Shown: positions 35,944 to 45,270, numbered from the stretch's first letter. The stretch is DNA of 64,000 bases from Flavobacterium terrigena (GCF_900108955.1 NZ_FNYA01000006.1:124001-188000), one strand, 5' to 3'. The notes: generated from the sequence alone by a model not told the origin. Program-made: numbers and translations.

Positions 35944-36525
35944 CTATAACTTCATTAATTCTTGATATAATCTGTGCGTTGGCAAGCCAACTACATTCGC
36001 ATAACTTCCTTCAATTTTTTCAATTGCGACTAAACCAATCCATTCCTGAATTCCGTACGAACCTGCTTTATCAAAAGGCTTGTAATTATTTAGATAATAT
36101 TTAATTTCATCTGAAGATAATGCAGTAAATGTCACTAAAGTTTCGTCGTAAAAAACGATTTCTTTAATCGTGGTTTTAATACAAACTGAAGTAATAACTT
36201 TATGTGTTGTTCCTGACATTTCGGTAAGCATTTCAAAAGCATCATCATAATCTTTCGGTTTACCTAAAGCCTTATTATTTAGCCAAACAATCGTATCTGA
36301 AGTGATCAGAATATCGTTATCGTCTAAATCTAAAGTAAACGCCGAAGCTTTTAATTTAGCTAGGAAATTCGTAATTTCTTCCGCTTGTAAATGTTCTGGA
36401 TAAATTTCTTCAATATCTTTTAATTGAATTTCGAAATCGACATCTAATTCTTTCAAAAACTGTTGTCTTCTTGGTGAACCAGAAGCTAAAATGATACGAT
36501 GATTTTTGAATTTTTCGTTCAGCAT
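35944..36525 (-). CDS. maf: Maf family nucleotide pyrophosphatase
   Basis: The 193-aa Maf protein has the N-terminal IILASGSPRRQQFLKEL, the catalytic DTIVWLNNKALGKPKD and KAGSYGIQEWIG typical of Maf dTTP/UTP pyrophosphatases, which remove non-canonical nucleotides. I chose the ATG at 36525 (MLNEKFKNH) over a TTG four codons upstream. It starts one base after the UbiA gene stop. Confidence 0.94.
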   Translation of the reverse strand: MLNEKFKNHRIILASGSPRRQQFLKELDVDFEIQLKDIEEIYPEHLQAEEITNFLAKLKASAFTLDLDDNDILITSDTIVWLNNKALGKPKDYDDAFEMLTEMSGTTHKVITSVCIKTTIKEIVFYDETLVTFTALSSDEIKYYLNNYKPFDKAGSYGIQEWIGLVAIEKIEGSYANVVGLPTHRLYQELMKL

Positions 36526-36526
36526 A

Positions 36527-37441
36527 CTAATTCCCAATTAAAACAATTGCTGTTAATGATAAAATAGTTGCAAGCATGATGAATTTTAATAGTTTACTGA
36601 TAAAACTAAAATCCTTTTTTTCTTTTGCTAGAATCGTTTTAACAATCACAAAAAATGTTGGTAAAAACAACAACGCCACAAAATAACCAATAACATAAGG
36701 CATGTGCATGATGTTATTGTAAATGAAATAACAAGCATATGCAATAAAACCAAGTAAAGTTACACTTGAAATTATTTTACTTATTGTAATTCCGAAATAA
36801 GATGCTACAGTTGTAATTTCAAAAGCTTTGTCACCTTCAATATCTTCAATTGTTTTGATAATTTCTCTTGCAAAATGTAATAAGAAAGCTAAAACTGCAT
36901 AATCAATAATTACAGATAAAATATTAAACATTTCTGCCCTATTAAAATCAAATATAAAAGGATAGATATTAAACAACCCAACAACTAAAATACTAAAAGA
37001 TGCTAAAGTTGCAATAACTGCATTTCCTACTAGTGGAATCTGTTTTAATCCGTTTGAGTACACATATAATAAGGCAGAACAAATAACAAATGTTGCTGCA
37101 ATAGCTGGTTTCCCTACTGCTCTACTCAAATAGAAACCTAAACCAACTCCAATTACATTTAAAGCAAAATATAAATTATAAGCGTTTTTTTCTGAAATAT
37201 GTGTGCCAACATAAACCTTACTTGGTTTGTTAATATTATCCACATCTACATCGTAAATATCATTAATAATATAACCTGCAGCTGCTATTGAAAGAGTGGC
37301 AATTATTAGTAAAAAGTATTTCCAATCTGATAAGGCTTGTAAAATTTCAGCTTGATTTAAAAAAGTATATTTTATTACGATTTGCGATAAAGCAATCATT
37401 AATAAATTTTCTATGCGTATAAGTTTTAAGTAGTATTTCAT
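36527..37441 (-). CDS. UbiA family prenyltransferase (GGGP synthase-like)
   Basis: The 304-aa protein has eight to nine membrane helices and two Asp-rich motifs: YIINDIYDVDVDNINKP (NDxxDxxxD, about 60-76) and KTIEDIEGDKAFEITTVA. It belongs to the UbiA superfamily and resembles geranylgeranylglycerol-phosphate geranylgeranyltransferases annotated in flavobacteria; the substrate is not proven. It shares a one-base gap with maf. Confidence 0.85.
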   Translation of the reverse strand: MKYYLKLIRIENLLMIALSQIVIKYTFLNQAEILQALSDWKYFLLIIATLSIAAAGYIINDIYDVDVDNINKPSKVYVGTHISEKNAYNLYFALNVIGVGLGFYLSRAVGKPAIAATFVICSALLYVYSNGLKQIPLVGNAVIATLASFSILVVGLFNIYPFIFDFNRAEMFNILSVIIDYAVLAFLLHFAREIIKTIEDIEGDKAFEITTVASYFGITISKIISSVTLLGFIAYACYFIYNNIMHMPYVIGYFVALLFLPTFFVIVKTILAKEKKDFSFISKLLKFIMLATILSLTAIVLIGN

Positions 37442-37470
37442 TTTTATTTTATGTGAATTGTATATTATTT

Positions 37471-37998
37471 TTAAAAAAACTTGGCGTCAAAATCATCCAT
37501 CCATTTTCCTTGAACTTTCAATACTTGTTCGATTACGTCACGAACTGCGCCTCTTCCACCATTTACGTGAGAAATATATTTGCAAATTCCTTTAATTTCT
37601 TGAACTGCATCTTGTGGACACGTTGGTAATCCGACTTTTTGCATCACTAAATAATCCGGAATATCGTCACCCATATATAGAATTTCTTCTGGTTTTAGTT
37701 GATACGCATCGCAAATTTCATGAAATTTTTCTACTTTATCTGGAGCAGCTAAATAAATGTCTTTGATTCCTAAATTTTGTAAACGCACACGAACACCTTC
37801 ATTGCTTCCGCCAGAAATAATACAAACCGGATAACCTTTGTCTACAGCGGCTTTCATCGCATAACCATCCTTAATATTCATTTGACGAAGCAATTGTCCG
37901 TCTTCCGAAATATGTACGGTTCCATCTGTTAAAACTCCATCAATATCAAAGATAAACGCTTTAATATCATTCATTAATTCTTTATAACTTTTCGACAT
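37471..37998 (-). CDS. kdsC: KdsC-type Kdo-8-phosphate phosphatase (HAD)
   Basis: The 175-aa HAD phosphatase has AFIFDIDGVLTDGTVHI (DxDG, motif I), VCIISGGSNEGV and YMGDDIPDYLVM (motif IV), a layout typical of cap-less KdsC. It dephosphorylates Kdo-8-P before KdsB activation. The start overlaps the upstream DUF2520 gene by 17 bases, so the two are coupled. It does not contain the epimerase fused in some enterics. Confidence 0.92.
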   Translation of the reverse strand: MSKSYKELMNDIKAFIFDIDGVLTDGTVHISEDGQLLRQMNIKDGYAMKAAVDKGYPVCIISGGSNEGVRVRLQNLGIKDIYLAAPDKVEKFHEICDAYQLKPEEILYMGDDIPDYLVMQKVGLPTCPQDAVQEIKGICKYISHVNGGRGAVRDVIEQVLKVQGKWMDDFDAKFF

Positions 37999-38731
37999 TT
38001 TGTATAGATTTTGTCAGGATTTTATATATTTCTTTTTGATTTTCATCGGTTAGAAAATCGATATGTTTTTCAATTGTTTTACTATCATTTCTCACAGCCG
38101 GACCAGTTTGTGCTTCTTGTGGAGAAAGTGATTTTATTTTCTGAGCTGTTTCTTCAATTAAAGGTTGTAAAATATGGAATGGAATATTATTTTCTTTGCA
38201 GATTTCATTACCAATTTGATACAAATGATTCGTGAAATTACACACAAAAACCGCCGAAACATGTAATGCTTTTCGTTGTTTTCCATCAATTTTATTGACA
38301 GAATTGGAAATCGATTTGGCTAATTTTTCTAAAATCGCATAATCTTCAGCGTTTTCAGTTTCTAAACAAATTGGAATTTCCTTAAAATCGACAGCTTTAT
38401 TTTTAGTAAAGGTTTGTAATGGATAAAAAACGCCTCTTTTGTTTTTTGCGTCAAGCACATCAAAATCAGTACTTCCAGAAGTATGAACCACTAACCTATT
38501 TTCAAATTGTAATTGATTAGAAACATTTGCGATAGCGTTATCAGAAACACAAATAATGTAAACATCAGCTTCTAAAATTTGAGTAAAATCGGAAGTTTGA
38601 ATGCTTTCAGGAAAATCTTTTGAAAGAGTTCTAGAAAAAACCTGAACTACTTCTACTTCAGATGCTTTGGAAAAAGCCTGAAATAAATGCGTTGCCACGT
38701 TTCCTGAACCTAAAAGAATTACTTTTATCAT
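37982..38731 (-). CDS. DUF2520 Rossmann-fold protein
   Basis: The 249-aa protein has an N-terminal NAD(P)-binding Rossmann domain (KVILLGSGNVATHLFQAF, about 3-20) with an EVVQVFSR second strand. A C-terminal helical DUF2520 domain follows (from about 125, HVSAVFVCNFTNHLYQIGNEI). Annotated family members are putative F420/NADP-dependent oxidoreductases or ProC-like enzymes; the substrate is unknown. It overlaps kdsC and is divergent from yaaA across 149 bases. Confidence 0.85.
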   Translation of the reverse strand: MIKVILLGSGNVATHLFQAFSKASEVEVVQVFSRTLSKDFPESIQTSDFTQILEADVYIICVSDNAIANVSNQLQFENRLVVHTSGSTDFDVLDAKNKRGVFYPLQTFTKNKAVDFKEIPICLETENAEDYAILEKLAKSISNSVNKIDGKQRKALHVSAVFVCNFTNHLYQIGNEICKENNIPFHILQPLIEETAQKIKSLSPQEAQTGPAVRNDSKTIEKHIDFLTDENQKEIYKILTKSIQNVEKL

Positions 38732-38880
38732 GTTGCGAAGATAAACAATTGCAATATCAATTACAATATCATTTTTAATGTTAAACAGATTTTAAAAATT
38801 ATATAAATCTTTGAAATTTCTTAAATCTGTGTTGTATGAAATCATCCTATTACCTATTTTTGAAAAAAATCTACCGAAAA

Positions 38881-39639
38881 ATGAAAATCGTTATATCGCC
38901 AGCAAAATCTTTAAACTTTGACAAGGAACTTCCAACCAAATTACACACGGAATCTGCTTTTCTAAAACAAGCGGAAACCATTCAGAAAACTTTGAAAAAG
39001 AAGAAGCCAAAACAATTGATGGAATTAATGCATATTTCTGAAAAATTAGGCGAATTAAACTGGCAACGCAATCAAGATTGGCAAACACCTTTTACTACTG
39101 AGAATGCCAGACCAGCAGTTTTTACATTTGATGGTGATGTGTATTTGGGATTAGATGTTTATACTTTATCTGTAGAAAAATTAGACGATTTACAAGATAA
39201 ATTACGCATACTTTCAGGTTTATATGGTTTATTAAAACCTTTAGATTTAATGCAAGCCTACCGATTAGAAATGGGAACCTCAATCAAAATTGGTACGAAG
39301 AAAAACTTATACGAATTTTGGAAGAAAACTATAACAGATACTTTAAATTCGGAATTAGAAAAAGATGAATTATTTGTGAATTTAGCCAGTAACGAATATT
39401 TTTCAGCTGTTGATGTGAAGAAACTAAAAGTTCCTGTAATTACGCCAGAGTTTAAAGATTACAAAGACGGTAAACTGAAAATGATTTCATTCTTTGCTAA
39501 AAAAGCTAGAGGAATGATGGTTCGTTATATTATTGATACGAATGCCGAAACTATTGAGGATTTGAAAGGTTTCAACTACGAAGGTTACGCTTTTGATAGT
39601 AATTTATCAGAAGGAAATAAATTAGTTTTTACGAGATAA
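38881..39639 (+). CDS. yaaA: Peroxide stress protein YaaA
   Basis: The 252-aa YaaA/DUF328 protein has KIVISPAKSLNFDKELP at the N-terminus, VFTFDGDVYLGLDVYTL, ILSGLYGLLKPLDLMQAYRLEMGT and FKDYKDGKLKMISFFAKKARGMMVRYII. YaaA limits intracellular iron and oxidative damage during peroxide stress. I chose the ATG at 38881 (MKIVISPAK) rather than the ATG 15 codons upstream, since the family usually begins there. Confidence 0.93.
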   Translation: MKIVISPAKSLNFDKELPTKLHTESAFLKQAETIQKTLKKKKPKQLMELMHISEKLGELNWQRNQDWQTPFTTENARPAVFTFDGDVYLGLDVYTLSVEKLDDLQDKLRILSGLYGLLKPLDLMQAYRLEMGTSIKIGTKKNLYEFWKKTITDTLNSELEKDELFVNLASNEYFSAVDVKKLKVPVITPEFKDYKDGKLKMISFFAKKARGMMVRYIIDTNAETIEDLKGFNYEGYAFDSNLSEGNKLVFTR

Positions 39640-39675
39640 AAAAAAATCCCAATCAATTGATTGGGATTTTTTTTT
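39638..39675. terminator. Bidirectional terminator, 19-bp inverted repeat
   Basis: A 38-base perfect palindrome centred on CAATTG consists of nine A, TCCCAATCAA and their mirror. It begins in the yaaA stop codon, ends 15 bases before the EmrB gene stop, and serves both. Confidence 0.93.
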
Positions 39676-39689
39676 GAATTATATTTTGA

Positions 39690-41285
39690 TTAGTGCATTG
39701 CTTCACTAATATCAACTTTGTTTTTATTGTTTTTGATTAAAAGTATAATCGGAATACAAATTAAAAACAGAATTCCTAAGTATAAAAAAATGTCCATGTA
39801 TGATAAAACTGTACTTTGTTTCGTCACACTAAAATCAATTATTTTATGAGCTTTTGCTAAGGCTTCATTCGAACTAAATCCTTTCGCCATAAAACCATGT
39901 TGTAACTGAGTAATTCTATCTTGAACTTGTGTTTTTGTTGCATCAATATTGGCGATTAAATTCACACGGTGTTCTTGACTAAATCGTGCTATAAATGTGG
40001 TGATAATTGCAATTCCAAATGAACCTCCAAGTTGACGCATCATTCCTGTAAAAGCAGCTCCTTCTCCAATACTTTTTCCTTTTAATGTTGATAGTGATAA
40101 AGTCGTAATCGGAACAAATAATAATCCTAAACCTAATCCTCTAATAATTAATGGCCAATACATGTATTCTTCTCCAGTGTCTGGTGTCATTACGTTGTAC
40201 ATCCAAAATGTAAAGAAAAAGAACATCAAGAAACCAAGCGCAACCAAATATTTCTGAGGAACTCCTTTTTGTAATAATTGACCAATAATTGGCATCATAA
40301 AAGCCGTCATCAATGAACTTGGAATTAACAATAATCCCGCGTCAGTCGCAGTCCAACCTAATATCGATTGTGTATAAATTGGAATAATAAATGTGGAACC
40401 ATATAAACCAAATCCCATAATGAAACTTAAAATCGTTCCAACTCGTAAATTGGTATCTTTTAAAACTTTCAGGTTTACGATTGGATATTTATACGTTAAT
40501 TGCCTCCAAATAAAGAAAAACAAACTAAAGAAACTTACTAAACTTAGCGTAACTATTGTTCTGTCGTTAAACCAATCATCTTGTTGTCCGTGTTCTAAAA
40601 CATATTGTAAAGATCCAATAAATCCAGCTAAAGTTAAAATTCCGTACCAATCGACTTGATTCGCGCTTAATTTCTCTCCGTATTTTGGACTTTTTACATA
40701 TCGTAACGTTAATAATGTAGCGATAATTCCAATTGGAATATTGATGTAAAAAATATATGGCCATGAATACGTATCTACTAAATAACCTCCTAACGGCGGC
40801 CCTAAAGTTGGACCAACAATTACACCCATTCCGTAAATAGCTTGCGCCATTCCTCGTTTTGCAACAGGATAACTTTCGGTAATAATCGTTTGAGAAGTTA
40901 CTAATAGTGCTCCTCCACCCAATCCTTGAATAAATCTAAAAATGATTAATTCCCAGATATCATTTGCATTTCCACATAAAAATGATGCTGTTGTAAATAT
41001 AATGATGGATGCTGCAAAATAATTTCTTCTACCAAATTGTTGCGACAACCAGCTTGTCATCGGAATTACAATAACATTCGCAATTGCATAAGCTGTAATT
41101 ACCCAAGCTACATCAGTTAATGTTGCACCAAGACTTCCACGCATGTCGTTTAATGCCACATTTACAATCGTAGTATCTACAATTTCTAAAAGCGCACATA
41201 AGACAGCAGTAATTGTGATTATTACTCGGTTAAAGCCATATTCAACTAAACTATCTTCGTTTGTGTTTGTTGTGCTCGTGCTCAT
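39690..41285 (-). CDS. DHA2 family efflux MFS transporter (EmrB/QacA-like)
   Basis: The 531-aa inner-membrane transporter has about 14 helices. It carries the MFS motif A region WLSQQFGRRNYF, the antiporter motif YGMGVIVGPTLGPPLGGYLVD (motif C), and LEIVDTTIVNVALNDM (motif D1 of DHA2). With the upstream periplasmic adaptor and TolC protein it forms a tripartite EmrAB-TolC-type pump. It is the last gene of the operon, three bases after the adaptor. Confidence 0.94.
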   Translation of the reverse strand: MSTSTTNTNEDSLVEYGFNRVIITITAVLCALLEIVDTTIVNVALNDMRGSLGATLTDVAWVITAYAIANVIVIPMTSWLSQQFGRRNYFAASIIIFTTASFLCGNANDIWELIIFRFIQGLGGGALLVTSQTIITESYPVAKRGMAQAIYGMGVIVGPTLGPPLGGYLVDTYSWPYIFYINIPIGIIATLLTLRYVKSPKYGEKLSANQVDWYGILTLAGFIGSLQYVLEHGQQDDWFNDRTIVTLSLVSFFSLFFFIWRQLTYKYPIVNLKVLKDTNLRVGTILSFIMGFGLYGSTFIIPIYTQSILGWTATDAGLLLIPSSLMTAFMMPIIGQLLQKGVPQKYLVALGFLMFFFFTFWMYNVMTPDTGEEYMYWPLIIRGLGLGLLFVPITTLSLSTLKGKSIGEGAAFTGMMRQLGGSFGIAIITTFIARFSQEHRVNLIANIDATKTQVQDRITQLQHGFMAKGFSSNEALAKAHKIIDFSVTKQSTVLSYMDIFLYLGILFLICIPIILLIKNNKNKVDISEAMH

Positions 41286-41287
41286 GA

Positions 41288-42367
41288 TTAATTTAAATGT
41301 ACATCAACTTCAACATTCATTCCTGAACGAAGTAAATTGATTTTATCTTTAATATTATTTGTTGTCAATGAAATTTTAACTGGTAAACGTTGTACTGTTT
41401 TTACGAAGTTTCCAGTAGCATTATCTGGTGGTAACAATGAAAAACGTGAACCTGTTGCTGGAGAAAATGAAGTAATTGTACCTTCGAATTTTTCACCTGG
41501 AAAAGCATCTGCTTTAATTTCTACAGTTTGACCTAATTTCATTTTATTTAACTGCGTTTCTTTAAAATTAGCCACAACCCAAACTTCTTCAGAATTAATG
41601 ATATAAAATAAAGACTGTCCTGGTTGAATTAATTGTCCAGGTTGTAAATCAACAGCTGAAATTTGTCCGTTTGTAGCAGCTGTAACCACTGTATATTTTA
41701 AGTTTAACATAGCAGCGTCTAAAGCAGCTTTTGCTCTTTCAATATTTGCTGCAGCAACAGAAGTTTGTTTTTGAGAAACATTCGTTCTTGTTACAGCAAC
41801 ATTTTTTTGGAAATCATTTGCGGATTTTTGTTGCTTCATCATTTTTAATTGACTTTCCGCTTCTTGTTTCGCTGCTAAAGCTTGTTCGTATTGTTGTTTT
41901 GTAATCGATTTGTTTTTATACAAGTTTTCAAAACGTTCGAAATCGTTAGTGGCTCTCCATAATCTAATTTGAGCCGATTCGATACTATTTACTGAAGATT
42001 TTGCATTCGCATCACTAACAGAAACTGTACTTTGAGCTGTTCCAACATCTGCTTTTGAAACTTCAAATGAACTTTGTGCGGCTAATAATGCTGCTTTAGC
42101 TTCTTCCACTTTTACGGTATAATCGCTGTTATCAATCACAAATAAAGTATCTCCTTTTTTTACGAATTGATTGTCTTTTACATATACTTTTTCAATAAAA
42201 CCAGTTACTCTTGGGATTATCGGAGTCATGTTTTGTTCTACTTGTGCATCATCAGTTGTTTCATGCGAAAGTGAATGATTATATTTATATCCACCATATA
42301 CCACACCTAAAGTTACTAATCCAATTAGAACGAATGTGAATTTTTTATTGGTTTTCTTTTTTTCCAT
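41288..42367 (-). CDS. HlyD/EmrA family membrane fusion protein
   Basis: The 359-aa periplasmic adaptor has one N-terminal helix (about 9-25, FTFVLIGLVTLGVVYGGY), a split lipoyl domain (VEQNMTPIIPRVTGFIEKVYVKDNQFVKKGDTLFVID), a long alpha-hairpin (about 90-210, Lys/Gln/Ala-rich coiled coil) and a beta-barrel VVANFKETQLNKMKLGQTVEIKADAFPG. It bridges the MFS pump and the outer-membrane channel. Gap to TolC is 13 bases. Confidence 0.94.
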   Translation of the reverse strand: MEKKKTNKKFTFVLIGLVTLGVVYGGYKYNHSLSHETTDDAQVEQNMTPIIPRVTGFIEKVYVKDNQFVKKGDTLFVIDNSDYTVKVEEAKAALLAAQSSFEVSKADVGTAQSTVSVSDANAKSSVNSIESAQIRLWRATNDFERFENLYKNKSITKQQYEQALAAKQEAESQLKMMKQQKSANDFQKNVAVTRTNVSQKQTSVAAANIERAKAALDAAMLNLKYTVVTAATNGQISAVDLQPGQLIQPGQSLFYIINSEEVWVVANFKETQLNKMKLGQTVEIKADAFPGEKFEGTITSFSPATGSRFSLLPPDNATGNFVKTVQRLPVKISLTTNNIKDKINLLRSGMNVEVDVHLN

Positions 42368-42380
42368 TTTGAATATATTT

Positions 42381-43664
42381 TTAATTTATTGATTGTGTTA
42401 GTTTTCCTTTTTGAAATTGTAATTCGTAATATTTTTGTAAAATATCTGAAGTTGAAATTGTATAATTAATTTTTGCTTGTAATTGTTCAACGTTAGCTTC
42501 TAATAAATCATTGGTGTTTGATAATCCGTTGTTGTATTTATCTAATACAATTCTGTAGTTTTCGGTAGCTTGTAATTGTGCTTTTTCGTAAACATTCTTT
42601 TGTTTGATTGCTAACATGTAATTTTCATTCGCTTCTTGCACTTCTTCTTTAATTTTTTCGTTTAGAATCGCAATTTGATTTTCAGTTTCTAAAGCTTGAC
42701 TTTTAGCCTTTTCAACATTCTTTTTATTTTTGAAGATGGATGAAAGATCATACGAAACTCCAGCACCAAAATTCATCGCATTCGTTACTGTTAAAGCATT
42801 TTTTACATCTAAAGCGATATAACCACCAATTAAATTAAACGAAGGGTAATAATTTCCTTTCGCGATTTTAATGTTGTTTTTGGCTGCTTGCTGTTGAAAT
42901 GTCAAGGCTTCTAAATCTTTTCTTTGAACTGAATTATCAGAAATAGTTTGTAACGATTTAAATTCTCCTTCCGAAATTTTAATTTTTGTTCCTTCTGGTA
43001 ATTGTAAAAAGTTTACCAATTGAAAATTCAAAACTGAATTATTTTTTTTAATTGTTTCTAACGATAATTCGATGTTAGATTCTTGTAATTGTGCTTTCAA
43101 TAAGTCGTTATGAGCTAAAAGTCCGTTGTCTTCTAAAGCTTTAAAATCAACCACACGTTGGTGTGCACTTTTTAGATTATCTTCGGTTAACAAAATCATT
43201 TCTTGTGTTTTATACAAACTAAAATAAAGTTGGGTTACATATAAAGCAATTTCTTCTTTGGTATGTTGAGCGTTGCTAACTTCAGCTAAATTCAAATTTT
43301 GAGAAGCTTTTATGCGATTCTGAATTTTGAATCCATTAAAAACTGGAACAGTAATATTCGCTTGTCCAATTGCGATTTGACTTATATCTACTCCACCACC
43401 CGATTCTGGAATAAGATTTCCTTTTACATCTGCTTTGGTAAGTTTAAAAAATTGCCCAGAAAGTGTCGCACTTGGTAATTGATTGTTTTTTACTGTTTTT
43501 ACTTCCCATTCTGAAGTCTTAACTTTCGTATCAGCTAAAATAGCTTGATTGCTTTTAGTGGTTCCTAAATTAATAGCTTCCTTTAATGAAAGCGGTTTGT
43601 TTTCTTGTGCTTGGATATATCCAATTGAAAACAGTGCTACTATTATAATTTTGTTGATATTCAT
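42381..43664 (-). CDS. TolC family outer-membrane efflux protein
   Basis: The 427-aa TolC/OEP protein has a signal peptide (about 1-19, ending IQAQ), two repeats of long alpha-hairpins (about 90-200 and 300-400) and a short beta-barrel. The start PLSLKEAINLGTTKSNQAILA is the OEP signature. It is the exit duct for the adjacent EmrAB-like pump and directly follows the TetR regulator (two-base gap). Confidence 0.93.
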   Translation of the reverse strand: MNINKIIIVALFSIGYIQAQENKPLSLKEAINLGTTKSNQAILADTKVKTSEWEVKTVKNNQLPSATLSGQFFKLTKADVKGNLIPESGGGVDISQIAIGQANITVPVFNGFKIQNRIKASQNLNLAEVSNAQHTKEEIALYVTQLYFSLYKTQEMILLTEDNLKSAHQRVVDFKALEDNGLLAHNDLLKAQLQESNIELSLETIKKNNSVLNFQLVNFLQLPEGTKIKISEGEFKSLQTISDNSVQRKDLEALTFQQQAAKNNIKIAKGNYYPSFNLIGGYIALDVKNALTVTNAMNFGAGVSYDLSSIFKNKKNVEKAKSQALETENQIAILNEKIKEEVQEANENYMLAIKQKNVYEKAQLQATENYRIVLDKYNNGLSNTNDLLEANVEQLQAKINYTISTSDILQKYYELQFQKGKLTQSIN

Positions 43665-43666
43665 TT

Positions 43667-44281
43667 TTATTTGATTAACATTCCTAATACGACATTGGTT
43701 ATTTCTTCTTTAAAATCATTTGCGATATAATTTTCAAATTCTTTTTCGTTTTTTAAATTCAATAATTCATAATAGAATTTCTTGTTATTATAAACTTGTG
43801 AAAAAGTTCCTATAATTATAGCTGGAATTAAATGTGGATTAGATATTGATTTGAATACATTCGCTTTTTGACCTTCTGCAATTATGTTTTCTAGAAGAAG
43901 TAAGTTTTTCTTTTTAATTTCTGAGAAAGCTGAAAAATCACAAGCTCTTTTTTGATTCACAATTTCAAAATGTACAATTTGATAAAAATCTTTATTTTGA
44001 AATAGTCTCGTAATATATAGAGCGACAAACTTTTTGATTTTTTCAACTGGTGAAATTTCTTCTGTTTGTAGATTTTCTAAAATCATACTAAAACCAGAAA
44101 CACGATTAATAACGATAGCTTCTAGTAATTTTTCTTTCGAACCAAAATAATAAGAAATCATTGCTACATTAATGTCTGCAGCTTTTGCAATATCTCTGAT
44201 TGAAGTGCCATCAAAACCTTTTTCTGCAAAAAGCTTTAATGATATATTTAAGATTTCAATTTGTTTTGAATTATATTCCAT
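43667..44281 (-). CDS. TetR/AcrR family regulator of the efflux operon
   Basis: The 204-aa repressor has a TetR helix-turn-helix (KLFAEKGFDGTSIRDIAKAADINVAMISYYFGSKEKLLEAI, about 12-55) and a ligand-binding C-terminal domain. I chose the ATG at 44281 (MEYNSKQIEI) over a longer TTG-started form. It is first in the operon tetR-tolC-emrA-emrB, so it controls the pump and itself, through the tandem palindromes just upstream. Confidence 0.92.
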   Translation of the reverse strand: MEYNSKQIEILNISLKLFAEKGFDGTSIRDIAKAADINVAMISYYFGSKEKLLEAIVINRVSGFSMILENLQTEEISPVEKIKKFVALYITRLFQNKDFYQIVHFEIVNQKRACDFSAFSEIKKKNLLLLENIIAEGQKANVFKSISNPHLIPAIIIGTFSQVYNNKKFYYELLNLKNEKEFENYIANDFKEEITNVVLGMLIK

Positions 44282-44307
44282 AATAGTTTTATCTTTTAAA
44301 TTCTGGA

Positions 44308-44347
44308 CAAAATTAAACAAACGTTTAATTTAAACAATCGTTTAATT
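44308..44347 (-). promoter_or_regulatory. Tandem TetR operator over the efflux promoter
   Basis: Two 17-base direct repeats (44314-44330 and 44331-44347) are identical but for one base. Each contains TAAAC-N4-GTTTA as an inverted repeat. The minus-strand -7 box TAATTTTG (44315-44308) overlaps the inner copy, and ATTG at 44338-44335 is at the -33 distance. The start codon lies 26 bases downstream. This is the position expected for an autoregulatory repressor. Confidence 0.75.
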
Positions 44348-44387
44348 TTATTTTAACACTATTTTAACAATTTGTAATTCTAAAAAA

Positions 44388-44410
44388 AAAACCAGACAAA
44401 GCCTGGTTTT
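44388..44410 (-). terminator. Terminator of the trp operon
   Basis: The stem AAAACCAG / CTGGTTTT has a 7-base loop, with a T-run (complement of the A-run) following on the minus strand. It lies 20 bases past the trpA stop. Confidence 0.82.
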
Positions 44411-44429
44411 AAAAGTAAGTAGGAGTTTT

Positions 44430-45191
44430 TTATCTGATGTTTTTTACAAACTCTCCTATTTTATCAATTGGATTATTTGCAATGAATTTTATAAAAGCAC
44501 TTCCAATAATCGCTCCTTTTTGGTGTAAAGTTGCTTGTTTAAATGTTTCATTATTATTGATTCCGAAACCAATTACTTGTGGATTTTTTAAATTTAGATT
44601 CGAAATGCGTTCAAAATAATGCATTTGTTCATTTCCAAAACCCGATTGACTTCCAGTTACTGCAGCTGTACTTACCATATAGATAAAACTATCAGAAACA
44701 GAATCGATTTCTGCAATTCTTTCATTTGAAGTTTGAGGCGTAATTAAAAACACATTTTTCAGATTGTATTTTTCGAAAATTGATTGATATTCTGAAAGAT
44801 ATTCTTCTAAAGGTAAATCGGGAATAATTAAGCCATCAATGCCAATTTCATTACATTTCTGACAGAATTTTTCCACTCCAAATTGCATCATCGGATTGAA
44901 ATATCCCATAATAATCAAAGGAATTTGTACTGTTTTACGAATGTCTGCTAATTGTTTGAAAAGCAATTTAGTTGTCATTCCGTTTTCAATCGCTTGCGTA
45001 GAACTTTCCTGAATAGTTGGACCATCCGCCAAAGGATCTGAAAAAGGCAAACCAATTTCTATCATATCTACACCACTTTTTTCTAATTCATGAATAATCG
45101 AAACCGTATCGTTTAAATTTGGATATCCTGCTGTAAAATAAATAGAAAGCAGTTTTTTATTTTCTTGTAATTTTTGATTTATTCTGTTCAT
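44430..45191 (-). CDS. trpA: Tryptophan synthase alpha subunit
   Basis: TrpA releases indole from indole-glycerol phosphate and passes it to TrpB. The 253-aa TIM barrel has MIEIGLPFSDPLADGPTIQESS (catalytic Glu, about 43-64), GLIIPDLPLEEY with catalytic Asp, and GFGINNNETFKQA for phosphate binding. It is the last gene of the operon, separated from trpB by 79 bases containing repeat-like sequence. Confidence 0.97.
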   Translation of the reverse strand: MNRINQKLQENKKLLSIYFTAGYPNLNDTVSIIHELEKSGVDMIEIGLPFSDPLADGPTIQESSTQAIENGMTTKLLFKQLADIRKTVQIPLIIMGYFNPMMQFGVEKFCQKCNEIGIDGLIIPDLPLEEYLSEYQSIFEKYNLKNVFLITPQTSNERIAEIDSVSDSFIYMVSTAAVTGSQSGFGNEQMHYFERISNLNLKNPQVIGFGINNNETFKQATLHQKGAIIGSAFIKFIANNPIDKIGEFVKNIR

Positions 45192-45194
45192 TTT

Positions 45195-45262
45195 TTAAGA
45201 TGCTAAGTTTGTAATTTTCGCTACGAAGACGCTGAGGCACAGAGTTTTAATTTTTTTTCGAG
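45195..45262. repeat. GC-richer repeat-like tract between trpB and trpA
   Basis: The 79-base gap holds sequence like GCTACGAAGACGCTGAGGCA and a CGAGCTCTGCGG tract, unlike its AT-rich surroundings. It recalls the degenerate 'acgaagacgc...aaggcac' dispersed repeat seen in many bacterial intergenic regions. No coding sequence here. Confidence 0.45.
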
Positions 45263-45270
45263 CTCTGCGG

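Noticed and set aside
38836..38880. Longer YaaA start at 38836
   Set aside because: The extra 15 residues are not part of the family and the ATG at 38881 gives the usual MKIVISPAK start.
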